Assembly (NCBI GenBank): GCA_027563935.2 | Contig: CM050453.2 | Location: 88,200,665-88,264,664 of the forward strand | Reading direction: 5' to 3' | Length of the DNA stretch: 64,000 nucleotides | Origin: Costus lasius | Lineage: Eukaryota > Streptophyta > Magnoliopsida > Zingiberales > Costaceae | Part shown: piece after piece, positions 43,436 through 53,880 of the stretch | How positions within the stretch are numbered: the first letter of the stretch is position 1 | Layout: each line of letters starts with the position of its first letter | Program-made: the position numbers and the translations under genes | The notes under the pieces: model-generated | Seen by the model: the letters and a program-made list of their open reading frames with translations, nothing else | What the model was told of the DNA's origin: nothing | Database searches by the model: none

Positions 43436-44293
43436 TCCTTCATTCTAGTGACATAGTCCTTCAGGCTCGTCATCTCATCTCCACTCTTGGTGGAGTGGAA
43501 CCTCAGCAACTCGGCAATCTTTGCTCTGTTCTGAGAATCCTCATGGATTCCAAGCTTGAGATTCTTTGAGAATGCCTCATAGAATTTGTTGTAATCCTCC
43601 TTGTTCTCAGCGATCTCAAAGAAGAGCTCGATGCACTTTTGACCAGGTTCTTTCGGATGACCTTAAGGATCTTGTTCTGCTGGAGCATCTCTCGTGAGAT
43701 GTTTAGCGGAAGATCCTCAGAGTTGACAATGCCCTTCACAAAGCTCAAGTACTCGGGAATGATTTCTTCACAGTTGTCCATAATAAAGACACGGCGGACA
43801 TAGAGTTTGGCGTTGTTGAGCTTCTTTCTTGTATCAAATAGGTCAAAAGGAGCTCTCTTTGGCACAAAAGAACAGCCTTAAAATCAAGCTGACCTTCAAC
43901 GGAGAAGTGCTTAATAGCCAAATATTCCTCCCAGTCATTGGTGAGACTCTTGTAGAAAGCAGCATATTCTTCCTTGGTGATTTCTTCAGGCTTCCTCATC
44001 CAGATTGGCTTCTGCTTATTAACCAAAGACCATTCATGAGAAACCTCCTTGATCTTCTTCCTTTTCTTATCCTTCTCTTCCTTTTCCTTATCAACATCCT
44101 CGACCTTGCCTTCCTCAGCGTCTTTCTTGTCCTCCTCGTCCTCATCATCTGAAATCTCCTTCTCAGTGGTTTTCTCAGTCCACAATGAGATTGGATAGCT
44201 GATGAATTCAGCATGCTTCTTAATCAAATCCTTGAGTCGGCGTTCCTCAAGATATGCCAACTGGCCTTCCTTGAGGTAGAGGGTGATTTTGGT
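43436..44293 (-). pseudogene. HSP90: HSP90 gene fragment captured in 5' LTR
   Basis: Same fragment with the same end points and the same two one-base losses as at 26540-27397. By eye I count about nine base differences. Some restore the common HSP90 residue here (DLFDT, REMLQQ); others do so in the other copy (KKHSEF, LAVKHF). Capture and inactivation therefore came before this insertion, and the two copies have drifted since. Confidence 0.95.
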
Positions 44294-44656
44294 TTAGCTT
44301 GATTTCGTGTGTATGCTTGATGAACTGGTATGTACATCCCATGGGCCCCATCCAATTTTCTTCAATAATGGTAAAAGACCATACTATAACATGATATAAC
44401 ATGCTCCTAAGCAACTACAGCATTTACCAATTTCTGGAATTTTCTTGTCCTATAAATTGCATGCTATCCATAAGGTAATTATCATCAGCTTATACGCCAG
44501 CCTCAGATGCTTCCGTCAGTACTTGGACTGCTTACATTGCATCGTTCTCCTTTTATTGTTATCTAATGAAATGTTGGTGTTTATTGGCTGATTTTAATTG
44601 ACTTTTGGCGATGCTCTCTTTTTATTTCCGGGTGGAATAAGTGGCCCAACAGTTTT

Positions 44657-45067
44657 CTACATTGAATACATGTAATTTAAACTTTTACAAATCCGTCCTT
44701 CGATTAAAGAAAAATAGAATTCAGTCAATTATAGTTTTTAACAAAAGTGATGGTAAACTGTGATTTAAGAAAATAGTGAAAGTAAATTTTAAAATAACTA
44801 ACACCTTCGTCAATTTAAGCAGTACAATCCGTAACTCTCAAACTTAGACTAAAAGCTTAATTGAAAGAAAGTAACCAAAAATAACTGAAACTAAATCACA
44901 CGAGGTCAACCCTTTACCCACATAAATTGATGATAGAATAACAAACTTCACCAACGCAGCGATCTTTCTCTCTCTCTCTCGCTTTAAGGAAATTCAACAA
45001 ACAGAGATGGAGAGCGTACTGAGTCGATTGTCTGACACTTGGTTCCACACGGTAAGATTTTGCTAGA
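44657..45067. other. Noncoding flank between the Tat element and kinase copy B
   Basis: AT-rich, with a (CT)n tract at about 44968-44990. A short open stretch at 45007 (MESVLSRLSDTWFHT, then GT) could be a decayed exon but has no match I recognise. Confidence 0.4.
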
Positions 45068-45158
45068 TCAAAGTCAACCAATAATCGCACTCCCTTTTGG
45101 ACAAGTCAAAGTCAATTAAAAATCGCACAGGGAGAACTTTTTGACAAGTCAAAGTCAA
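45068..45158 (+). promoter_or_regulatory. W-box cluster upstream of kinase copy B
   Basis: Six TTGAC cores in 86 bp: GTCAA at 45073, 45105, 45111, 45148 and 45154, and TTGAC at 45141. A 'ttNgacaagtcaaagtcaa' module is duplicated (about 45098 and 45140). WRKY factors bind such sites in pathogen- and salicylate-responsive promoters. The cluster lies 62-150 bases before the possible start codon at 45220. Confidence 0.7.
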
Positions 45159-45219
45159 AGATCTAGGAGCTGGTTATAATTAGAGGACAATGTATCAACC
45201 TTCATTGGAGTGTCCAGGA

Positions 45220-45285
45220 ATGGAGATGAAGCTTCTCTTTATATTATTCTGTTCAAGGCAACACTATTTGTTCATGGCCACTCAG
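45220..45285 (+). pseudogene. Possible signal-peptide remnant of kinase copy B
   Basis: MEMKLLFILFCSRQHYLFMA resembles the Met-rich hydrophobic start of S-domain kinases (MEMK.L.F.L...). The middle (CSRQH) is less hydrophobic than usual. It sits after the W-box cluster and before the interrupted lectin domain. An upstream in-frame ATG at 45190 is possible. Confidence 0.4.
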
Positions 45286-46998
45286 GTAAAATTATATATA
45301 TATACTCTTACTTTCAAAATTTTATTTTTTTTTCTTTTGAATAAATTATTTTATACTACTACTTTGATCCATAAAACTAGTATCTTTTGGACAGCAGAGT
45401 TTTGGGATAGGTCTTGTTCCTTGTTTTCATAAGGTTGTGACCTTTTCTCTCTCCTCTCTCATGCAAATCAAAGATGAATCCTAGTGTTTAAATGAAATAT
45501 TTTTACTAAAAGAGTCGATCATATTGGTGAATGATGAAATGAATTGATATAGGATTGTGACTTTGTTGGGTTTACAACCATATTTGTAATATATTGTCGC
45601 ACTTCATGAATTATGTGATTGAGTTACCCTCCTTTACTTTTTTTTTTATCCATGTTCACTTTATATAATATAATATAAAGTGTACAGAATGATGCTTCCA
45701 CGTTATTTCATTCCTTTGAGAAGGAAGAAGCTAAGTCATACCATGAAAGCAACTTTTTTAAATAGTAAAAACTTCCAATTAAAATGTGTCTAAAACTAAG
45801 TAGTGTTGTTTGACTTCAATGCAACTAAAATGTCTAGCAGAGTGTTGTTTGACACAAGGAATGCTTCTCTTGAAAATAATGTTGCATTGATGCATTGCGA
45901 ATTGTGACAATTACCTCATATTTTTTAAGCATTTTGTTTAGTGAGATCAATATTTTATGATTTAGAGCCATTGAATAATGATTAAAAAGAATTAAGAGAG
46001 AGTTTAGAAAGAAATCAGATAATTTGAGAGTTTAAGTGGACAACTAGAGCTTCAAACATTTGGAGAGATAACAAGTATAAAATGAAGCAATATGCGATTT
46101 ACTTGGGGCTAAGACTCCCAAACCCTTGGAAACATACACATTTAGCCCATGGATAGATTTCTAACCATTTGAAGTTAGATCAATACTTGTTGATCCAACC
46201 AATATACTAAAACACAATATACCATGAATATGTTTCAGATGGGTTTATTGTTAGACTCAAAGCGGGACTTGGGCATCCATGTAAAAATAAGGATGAACCG
46301 AAATTCTCTTGGAAATATCGACACCATAAGATATTCATTTTGAATCTTAAAAGCAAAAAAATATGGGCAAGAAATTATCCCCTTCTTTGATTCATTACAA
46401 GTTGAAGTGGAAGTGTTCACCTTCCTTTCAAGAGGCTATTAGTCCTGGAGCTGCTACCTGTACCTTTCTTTTGTTGTGTAGCTTATGGGTTTTAAGAGAC
46501 TTTTTATGTGTACAAGCATATGCCTGCATCTAAATCTAGATCAGCAGTGATACTAGAAATCCATTGTTTTGTTACTCAGGGATCATACCGAAGTTGGATG
46601 GTAAGTACATATCACATTGTTGTCAATGGTTTTTGTTGGGGGAACGGACCTGAGAGTATCTGAAAAGACAAATAAATCATAATAAAGAAGATGCAAGACA
46701 ACACTTAAAACTATAAAATCATAATCACATAATAAAAACATTAGAGATTTACTGAAAACCTTCAAAATCAGTGGGAAAAAGAAAACCACAAAACACGAAA
46801 TCTACCTAAAAATCGTTACTATGTTGTAAAAATGATACACTAGGTGTTCCAACTGAATACAAAGAGTACACAACTTCAACAACCACAAAATCAACAAGAG
46901 AAGAAGGAAAAATAACTAGAAAACAGTCTCACAAAGATACTCAAGCTCTAGACAAATTTGAAAGAGTTTGATGCCATATAAATTGATCTTCACCGTTC
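45286..46998. other. 1.7-kb stretch splitting kinase copy B exon 1
   Basis: S-domain kinase genes normally have no intron between signal peptide and lectin domain, so this is probably inserted. It is AT-rich with no long frame, and I see no LTR or TIR. At 46740-46800 'gagatttactgaaaaccttc' and 'aaatcagtgggaaaaag' look retroelement-derived, but I cannot name the family. Confidence 0.4.
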
Positions 46999-47019
46999 AA
47001 AACTATAGTATGGTTTAAG

Positions 47020-48078
47020 AACTAGAAAACAGTCTCCGATGGAGGGATCTTTGAACTAGGCTTCTTCATCCCTAATGATGCTAATAAAATGTTCTTGGGA
47101 ATATGGTTTAAGAACATCTCAGTAAAAACTATAGTATGGGTTGCCAATAGAGACACCCCTTTAGAACAGACTGGTGGAACACTCAATCTAATTGCAGATG
47201 GAAATTTAATCCTTTTCAACACCACTAGATTTATTATATGGTCAACAAACACATCCAACATCAATCCCATCTTACAACTGCTAGATAACGCAATCTTGTA
47301 TTAACTGGGGGGCCTCGAACAACAACATCCTATGGCAGAGCTTTGATCATCCAACTAATACATTTCTATCTGGTATGAGATTAGGATTGGATTATAGAAG
47401 AAACCTTAGCAAGTATCTCACATCATGGAAAAGTGCTTCTGACCCTTCTCCAGGGGAGTATATGTTCACAATGGAGAATCAGGGAATCCCACAAGTTCGC
47501 ATATTGAAAAGGAACATTTGTACTTTTCGTACTGGACCATGGACAGGAAAAGGATTTAGTGACCGGCCGAACATGCAAACAAATGGCTTATTCCAGTTTC
47601 AGTACACTAGCAACCAGTATGAGTTGTCATACGGATTCAATGTTTTGGATGCTACTGTTCTAATGAGAGCAACTTTGAATTGGGATGGAAAGTTTCAACG
47701 CTTAACACGGACAAAAGGGAGCAGCGAGTGGAAAGTTTTCTGGGAGATACCAGATGGACTGTGTGATCAATATGCCACATGTGGAGTCAATTGCATGTGT
47801 ACCACGTCCTACTCATCGCCATGCCAATGCTTGGAGGGTTTTGTTACCAAGGGAAATGAAGAGTGGAGCACGAGGCAGAACTCTAATGGATGCGTGAGAA
47901 GGTCAGCTTTGAATTGTTCAATGGATGGGTTTTTTTTGTTGCAGAATATAAAACTGCCAGATTGAAGGCAGTGATTGAAGGCAACAAGTGTTTTACTTGG
48001 TATGGTGATCTTATTGGCATTAGACAGTTTGCTATAGCGGTGATGTGATGTACATCCGGCTTTCAGCTTCTGAATTAG
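47020..48078 (+). pseudogene. Kinase copy B exon 1: B-lectin, S-locus and EGF-like domains
   Basis: VSDGGIFELGFF, LGIWFKNISVKTIVWVANRD and GNLILFNTT mark the B-lectin (mannose-binding) domain. After two frameshifts, ILWQSFDHPTNTFLSGMRLG and YLTSWKSASDPSPGEY lead into the S-locus glycoprotein domain (RTGPWTGKGFSDRPNMQTNG). Then comes the Cys-rich EGF-like part (CDQYATCGVNCMC ... PCQCLEGFV) and CVRRSALNCS. The PAN domain is largely deleted: after KLPD and a stop, only its tail (CFTWYGDLIGIRQF ... YIRLSASEL) remains before the donor at 48079. Confidence 0.9.
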
Positions 48079-48502
48079 GTAAATCTTGTTTTCTAATCAT
48101 TATGGATGCCAATTTTGCAAGAAATCTAAAATATAAGTGTAAATTTCCAAAGATTATAAAACTAACTAGTTAATTTATAGCTTTCCAAAATATAGGAGCT
48201 AATTTGCAAATCTAATTAACTGCATGGAACAATTTGCAATTAACTCTCAGGAAATAGGGGATCATCTACATGTTTTCCTGAAATTGTACTATTGTGAATA
48301 GTTCTACATTGTGATTCTTGGAGAAAAGCTACCTACCACATATCTTGTATTTTGAAGTCTACGCTACAGCGACAAGCAACAGAACTATATGAACATAATA
48401 TATCAAACAACTAGAAATATTCAGTAGAATATGTGATTAACTGTGGCATAATGCACAATCTTTAGTAGCTAAGAAGATTTTAACCATAAAATAATTTTGC
48501 AG

Positions 48503-48616
48503 GTGGCTCTGGCAAAAAGAATACTAGTAAGATCAAGCTCATTAGTGTATCACTTGGCATTTTTGTCTTGGCTTGTCTGGCTTTACTTGTGTGGCTGAAG
48601 TCGAAAAGAATACAAG
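48503..48616 (+). pseudogene. Kinase copy B transmembrane exon
   Basis: GSGKKNTSKIKLISVSLGIF, then VLACLALLVWLKSKRIQ: one hydrophobic span of about 20 residues followed by a basic stop-transfer, separating the outside lectin part from the kinase. Splice sites TTTTGCAG and AAG|GTATGC are good. Confidence 0.85.
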
Positions 48617-48935
48617 GTATGCCCACTTTCAGACTTTAACTTTACATGGATAATCAATTTTAATCTAGAGACTCAGTTAGTTCACTTTTGTTCTTAAGTA
48701 TGTTATGCCCTGAGAAAAGCAATATTGTATTGATACTCTCTTTGGACTAAAAATTATATTAGTTATATTGTCAATATGTAGAAGAATACTTATCATAATT
48801 TTAAAACAATTGATACTAAATAAAAATACATAGAAATTAAGGTAGTTTATCTGTATAATTTGCAATTCAGTTAATGACAATTTTCAATTGAAAAGGAACG
48901 CAAAACTGCTTTGATTAATTAAAATCATGAATTAG

Positions 48936-49347
48936 GTAAGCTAAAGACATTGCATAGCTAGAAAAACAAAGATGATGAACTAGAGTTACCTCTGTTTGAT
49001 TTGCTCACAATCAGAATAGCTACGGAGGATTTCTCAAATGAAAATATAATTGGACTTGGAGGATTTGGCCCAGTTTACAAGGTAATCTCATCTTTTACTT
49101 AAAAAATGAAACTATCTAAATTGTAATATTTCATAGGGAAAATTAGAAGATGGAATTGAGATTGCTATTAAAAGGCTGTCTAAAGATTCTCACCATGGTA
49201 TAGATGAGTTCAAAACCGAAGTTCAACTGATTACCAAACTACAACACAAAAATCTAGTTCGATTGCTTGGTTGTTGCATTGAGGAGGAGGAAAGGATATT
49301 GGTCTATGAATATATGCAAAACAACAATTTGGATTCTTTTATTTTTG
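48936..49347 (+). pseudogene. Kinase copy B N-lobe exons
   Basis: Exon 48936-49081 has a TAG early (48959-48961), then LPLFDLLTIRIATEDFSNEN and the glycine loop GLGGFGPVYK. Exon 49137-49347 has the ATP-binding lysine ([10 protein letters not shown]), helix C ([20 protein letters not shown]) and the hinge ([16 protein letters not shown]). Apart from the TAG, all N-lobe key residues are present. Confidence 0.88.
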
Positions 49348-50601
49348 GTATAACTTTGAGACCTTTATTTTTTTCAGTTTATATTGTGCAAATTTATTTA
49401 ATATAGGATTTACACTTCATAAAATACCAAATAACCAATACTATATCATAACCTTCATTAAATTTATAAATAATACTAATACTACATGCAATATATAATG
49501 AGTAATCTGGATGACATGTAGTAATCGATACAGTACGTATTGTAGGATACATTTTTAGCATAAAACTCAACTTTACTATAATTTTGATTCACATAGTAAG
49601 GATGCAATTCATTTTTTTAAGTATGTTTATTGTTATTCAAGTAGAAAGATATGAAAGATCAAATTAGCATTGATCATCTTATGTCATGTATCATATTTGA
49701 ATAACTCACTGATGTTGCTTTTACATTACTCCCTTAAACAAATGGTGCTAGATAAAAGTCAGACATTGTATGGTGCACAATATAAGCAAAGGTATGGCCG
49801 AAGGTTAAGCTTAATCAATTGGCAAGATGTCAAGTTCATTGAGAATGGGTATGGGTCACGAGGCGACCCTTGCGACCCTTGCGACCCTTGCAATTAGTGA
49901 TATGCAACAATATGCAACATGTTTGGAGGAGGTTCAGCGGATAAGATCAGTGTCGGAGTGAGGGAACTGAATGAGATTGTGTGTTCGGTATGGAGTGTGG
50001 AAACTGAGTGAGCTCGTGCGTGTGTATTAGCTTGTCAATGGTCCAATGTGACCGTTGGATTAGTCATTCCCAAGTGTCTAAACCTCCTCATATTATAGAA
50101 GAGAGTCATGCAATGAACATATTCTATCCATGAACACACTCTCTGTCAATCTAGCTGGAACTATGAAAATTGCGTGTTTACGAGAGAGGCATATAAGTAG
50201 GTCCATGTATGCTCATACGAGGGAAATGCATATGAAGTTGGAGATTAGTGTGGCTTATATACAAAAGAATATTTGAATAATTGTTTAAGAGAGACATGAA
50301 AGCATGAGTGCTAAAGAGAAAGTCTGTAGGTTATAATCCATCAAGCTTCCACTGTATGATTTGATCAAATATCATTGTGCTACTAAAACCCAACAAGTAA
50401 TCAAATTCATTGAAATCAAACATAATCTAATTCTCCTACTATATCTATATAATTAATTTAAAAGTTAGTATATGTAATTATTTATGTATTGTTTTGCAAT
50501 TTTAAAACTTTTCATATGCTAAAAATATTGGATCAATGAAACGTTGGATAACAAGAGAATTATTACACGTGAAGCTAACAAAAGATGAAAAACTTGACCA
50601 G
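49348..50601. other. Enlarged intron of kinase copy B
   Basis: Noncoding. Contains a 9-bp repeat 'gcgaccctt' three times (about 49863-49890), in a stretch less AT-rich than its surroundings (49780-50200) that may be an unidentified insertion. From about 50455 it matches the sequence before copy A (from 1620). Confidence 0.5.
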
Positions 50602-51438
50602 ATAAAAACAAAGGTGGACTACTAGATTGGAAAAGACTACTTGAAATTATCAAAGGAATTGCTCGAGGACTTCTTTACCTTCACCATGATTCTAGATTGA
50701 AAGTAATACATAGAGATCTCAAAACAAGTAATATTCTACTTGACAAGGAGGTGAACCCAAAAATATCAGACTTTGGGACTGCAAGAATTTTCAAGGTGGA
50801 TCAAAATGAAAATAATACTAGAAGAATAGTTGGTACATAGTAAGTTTGTTTCTATTCAAACACCCATGCAACTTGTTATTATTTCAAAGAAATAAATATA
50901 TATTATGAATGCATGCAGTGGATATATGTCACCAGAGTATGCCATGGAAGGTCTTTTTTCAGATAAGTCTGGTGTGTTTAGTTTTGGTGTTATACTATTA
51001 GAAATTTTAAGTGGTAAGAGGAGTAGGCCATCGGATCAATCAGCACCTCACAAGAATCTTATTCAACAGGTACCACATGAACTTTGTCTCAATAACTTAT
51101 CCTTCTTAATTTATTTTTATCATTCTTTTATGTGCTTTTATAAACTCTTGTAGACATCCAAATTATGGAGAGAAGGTAGATGCTTGGAGTTAGTAGATGA
51201 AGCAATGGGAGAATCTTATCTCCAGTCTAAAGTCCAAAGATTTATCCATGTGGCTCTACTATGCGTACAAGAAGGCAGAGATGAAAGACCGACAATGGAA
51301 AATGTGGTTCTAATGTTAAGTAGTGAAGACATTGTGTTTCCTGAACCTAGGAGCATTACTTTGCACACAACTAATAATTTTGAAATGAATTGGAGTTCTA
51401 GTAATGAAATTAGTGTAACACTATTAGAAGGTCGATGA
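50602..51438 (+). pseudogene. Kinase copy B C-lobe exons (open)
   Basis: Three open exons. HRDLKTSN and DFGTAR (50602-50839), GYMSPEYAM (50919-51069), then WREGRCLELVDEAMGES through NEISVTLLEGR (51154-51438). The invariant Asp of the usual S-D-V-Y-S-F-G motif is Gly here (KSGVFSFG, codon GGT at 50971-50973), although copy A keeps it. Even these exons would give an impaired kinase. Confidence 0.9.
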
Positions 51439-51828
51439 AACAATATCCACCACACCATGTATATTATTAAGGATGTTAGTTTTTAATTTACAAAGTTATT
51501 ACAATATATGGTTGTTATTTTTTCTTAGGATTGAATGTAAGGCATATCAGTATGACTCATGATTATTTTAATGAGATAATTACATGCAATAGAAACCTAA
51601 TGATCGTCCTTTAGCTTACTACCTGCCTGTCGTCTTAGCAACCATCGACTTCTCTACCACATGTCCTTTACAGTATAAGCCATAACCACACTTTGAATGA
51701 ATCCCCATTATCTATCTATAAGCCTACACAAGCATTGCACCAAAACTAGAGAGCCATTCTTATCCTCCATTATTATATCACACGAGTCACCCCTAGCCTC
51801 TTCGAGCCATTCAACATCCATATTCCCA
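51439..51828. other. 3' flank of kinase copy B
   Basis: Shared in two parts with copy A (2619-2865 and 6485-6595), so it marks the original duplication. No gene. Confidence 0.6.
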
Positions 51829-51922
51829 TGTGGGGTCATTTTCTGTCATGGTTTAATATGATTTGACATTTTCAAATTCACCTTAAATTAATAAGGCTTT
51901 TTGTTTAATGGGTTATGGCTTC

Positions 51923-51944
51923 CAATGAGTGCAAGCACTCATTG
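51923..51944. other. Conserved LTR hairpin with compensatory changes
   Basis: CAATGAGTGC, loop AA, GCACTCATTG. Against the Tat LTR stem, one arm changes C to T and the other G to A at the paired position, so all 10 pairs are kept. Confidence 0.85.
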
Positions 51945-52169
51945 TTAATTACTCCTAAAATTAAGGTACCTTTGATTAAGAGATCTATATAAATAAATGA
52001 CATTTCACAAATTAGAGGACAAAATGATTTTATAAATATCATATCAATACATGACTCATGAACAACTTAAAATTTGAAGACTTGTTGATGGATGTTCGAT
52101 TTTCTAATAACATGTGGGTATTTGAATACTTGGCCTTGATGCCTTGTGAGTATCTAAGATTTGATATGC

Positions 52170-53765
52170 ATTTGGTCTTGATGTCTTGAACTTGAGATAC
52201 TTGGCCTTGATGGCTTGTGAATATTTAAACTTGAGATACTTGGCCTTGATAGCTTGTGAGTATTTAAGCTTGAGATACTCGACCTTGATGGCTTGTGAGT
52301 ATTTGAACTTGAAATGCTCGGCCTTGATGGCTTATTAGTGCTTGACTTGATTTGTGCTCGGCCTTGATGGCTTATGAATGTTTGAATTGGTAAAGTACTC
52401 GGCTCCAATAGCTTATGAGTTATGAGTATTTGAATTTGATAAGTACTTGGCTGCAATAGCTTATGAGTATTTTGGACTTGATATATATTCGGCTTCAATA
52501 GCTTGTGAGTATTTAAACTTGATATATATGTACTCGGCCTTAGTAGCTTATAAGCATTTAGATTTAAACATGTGTTCGGCCTTGATGGCTTATAAGCATT
52601 TGAATTTGATTTGTGCTCAGCCTTAATGACTTATGAGCATTTGAATTTGATTTATGCTCGGCCTTGATGGCTTATGAGCATTTGAATATGAGGTGCGCTC
52701 AACCTTGATGGCTTATGACATCTGAGATTTGATATGTATTCGGTCTTGATGAGTTGTGAGTATTTGGATTTGAAAAGTACTCGGCCTTGGTGGCTTGTGA
52801 GTATTTAAACTTGAGATACTCAGTCTTGATGATTTGTGAGTATTTAAACTTGAGATATTCGGTCGTGATGACTTGTGAATATTTGAATTACATATATGCT
52901 CGGCCTTGATGGCTTATAAACATTTGAATTTGATTTGCACTCAGCCTTAATGGCTTATAAGCATTTGATTTGTGCTCGGCCTTGATGGCTTATGAGCATT
53001 TGAATATGAGGTGCGATCAGCCTTGATGGCTTATGAGCATCTGAGATTTGATATGTGCTCGGCCTTAACAGCTTATGAGGATTTGGATTTTAAAAAATAT
53101 CCAGCCTTGACAGCTTGTTGGATATTTAGGAAATACCCGACCTTGACAGCTTATTGGATATTTAAATTTTGAAAAAATACCCGACTTTGACGGCATATTA
53201 GATATTTACATTTGGGAAATATCTGGCCTCAACAGCTTATTGGATATTTTGGAAAATACCCAGCCTCAACGGCTTATTGGGTATTAAATTTGTGAATATT
53301 CGGCCTTTACGGCATAGTAGATATTTAAATTTGGGAAATATCCAGCCTCAACTGCTTATTGGATATTTTAATTTTGGAGAGTATCCGGCCTTCAGGCTTA
53401 TTGGAAATTTTAATTTGAAAAATACCCGGCCTCAACAGCTTATTGGATATTTTAATTTTGTAAAAATACCCGGCCTTGATGGCTTATTGGGTATTTAAAT
53501 TTGTGAAATATCCTGCCTTTACGGGTTAGTGGATATTTAAATTTGGGAAATATCCGGCCTCAACGGCTTATTGGATATTTAAGTTTTGGAAAAATACCCG
53601 GCCTTAACGGCTTATTGGATATTTAAATTTGGGGAATATCCAGCCTCAACGGCTTATTGGATATTTTAATTTTGGAAAATACCCGGCTTCAACAGCTTAT
53701 TGGGTATTTAAATTTGTGAAATATCCGCCCTTTACGGCTTAGTCGATATTTAAATTTAGAAAGTA
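52170..53765. repeat. Minisatellite, about 41-bp units (CGGCCTTGATGGCTTATGAG type)
   Basis: About 38 units. The first two thirds read 'ctcggccttgatggcttatgagcatttgaatttgatttgtg'. From about 53090 the type changes to 'cccggccttaacggcttattggatatttaaattt', close to the Tat LTR unit. Units keep the period and the GGCC...GGC core while the rest drifts. Confidence 0.88.
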
Positions 53766-53784
53766 TCTGGCAAGACTTCAGCCT

Positions 53785-53880
53785 TAACAAGCGTAACGTC
53801 GTATTGAGGAGTTATGCCCTGACGTTAAACGTCGGCGTACGCATCTCCCAAATAATACTTCGTCACAATGTGCTAAGACT
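53785..53880. repeat. Array-bracketing block in the 51.8-kb LTR
   Basis: 'aacgtcgtattgaggagtt', 'gacgttaaacgtcggcg' and 'atacttcgtcacaatgtgc' match the Tat LTR block at 23768. The small stem CGATG/CATCG there is GACGT/ACGTC here, again paired. Confidence 0.7.

Larger units (their letters stand above)
40555..44651 (-). repeat. Tat element 5' LTR
   Basis: 4097 bp, partner of 22720-27755. It carries the hairpin (40649-40670), block copies at about 40870-40970 and 41528-41640, a 41-bp array of about 13 units, the 80-bp duplication (42532-42680), TATA box (42788-42795) and HSP90 fragment (43436-44293). It lacks about 950 bp present in the other LTR but has about 90 bp near 42050-42145 that the other lacks. 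Confidence 0.95.
22715..44656 (-). mobile_element. Tat-lineage Ty3/gypsy retrotransposon, 21.9 kb
   Basis: The element is 22720-44651. GTTTT flanks both sides (22715-22719, 44652-44656), a perfect 5-bp target duplication. On the minus strand the order is 5' LTR (40555-44651), primer-binding site, gag, pol (protease, RT, RNase H, second RNase H, integrase), a 5-kb region with opposite-strand genes, purine tract, 3' LTR (22720-27755). The second RNase H domain between RT and integrase is a mark of the Tat lineage. Both LTRs contain minisatellites and an HSP90 gene fragment. The coding region is almost open, but the RT active site and two stop codons suggest it is not autonomous now. Confidence 0.95.
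45220..51438 (+). pseudogene. G-type lectin S-receptor-like kinase, copy B (nearly full length, broken)
   Basis: Parts in order: possible signal peptide (45220-45285), a foreign-looking 1.7-kb stretch, B-lectin plus S-locus exon (about 47020-48078), then exons 48503-48616 (transmembrane), 48936-49081, 49137-49347, 50602-50839, 50919-51069 and 51154-51438 (kinase). All junctions have GT and AG and matching phase. Damage: two one-base losses in the lectin exon (near 47289 and 47310), loss of most of the PAN region with a stop after KLPD (47965), and TAG at 48959-48961 before the kinase. The intact family protein is a plasma-membrane Ser/Thr kinase with an extracellular lectin domain. It cannot be made as one protein here, but the last three exons remain open. 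Confidence 0.9.
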
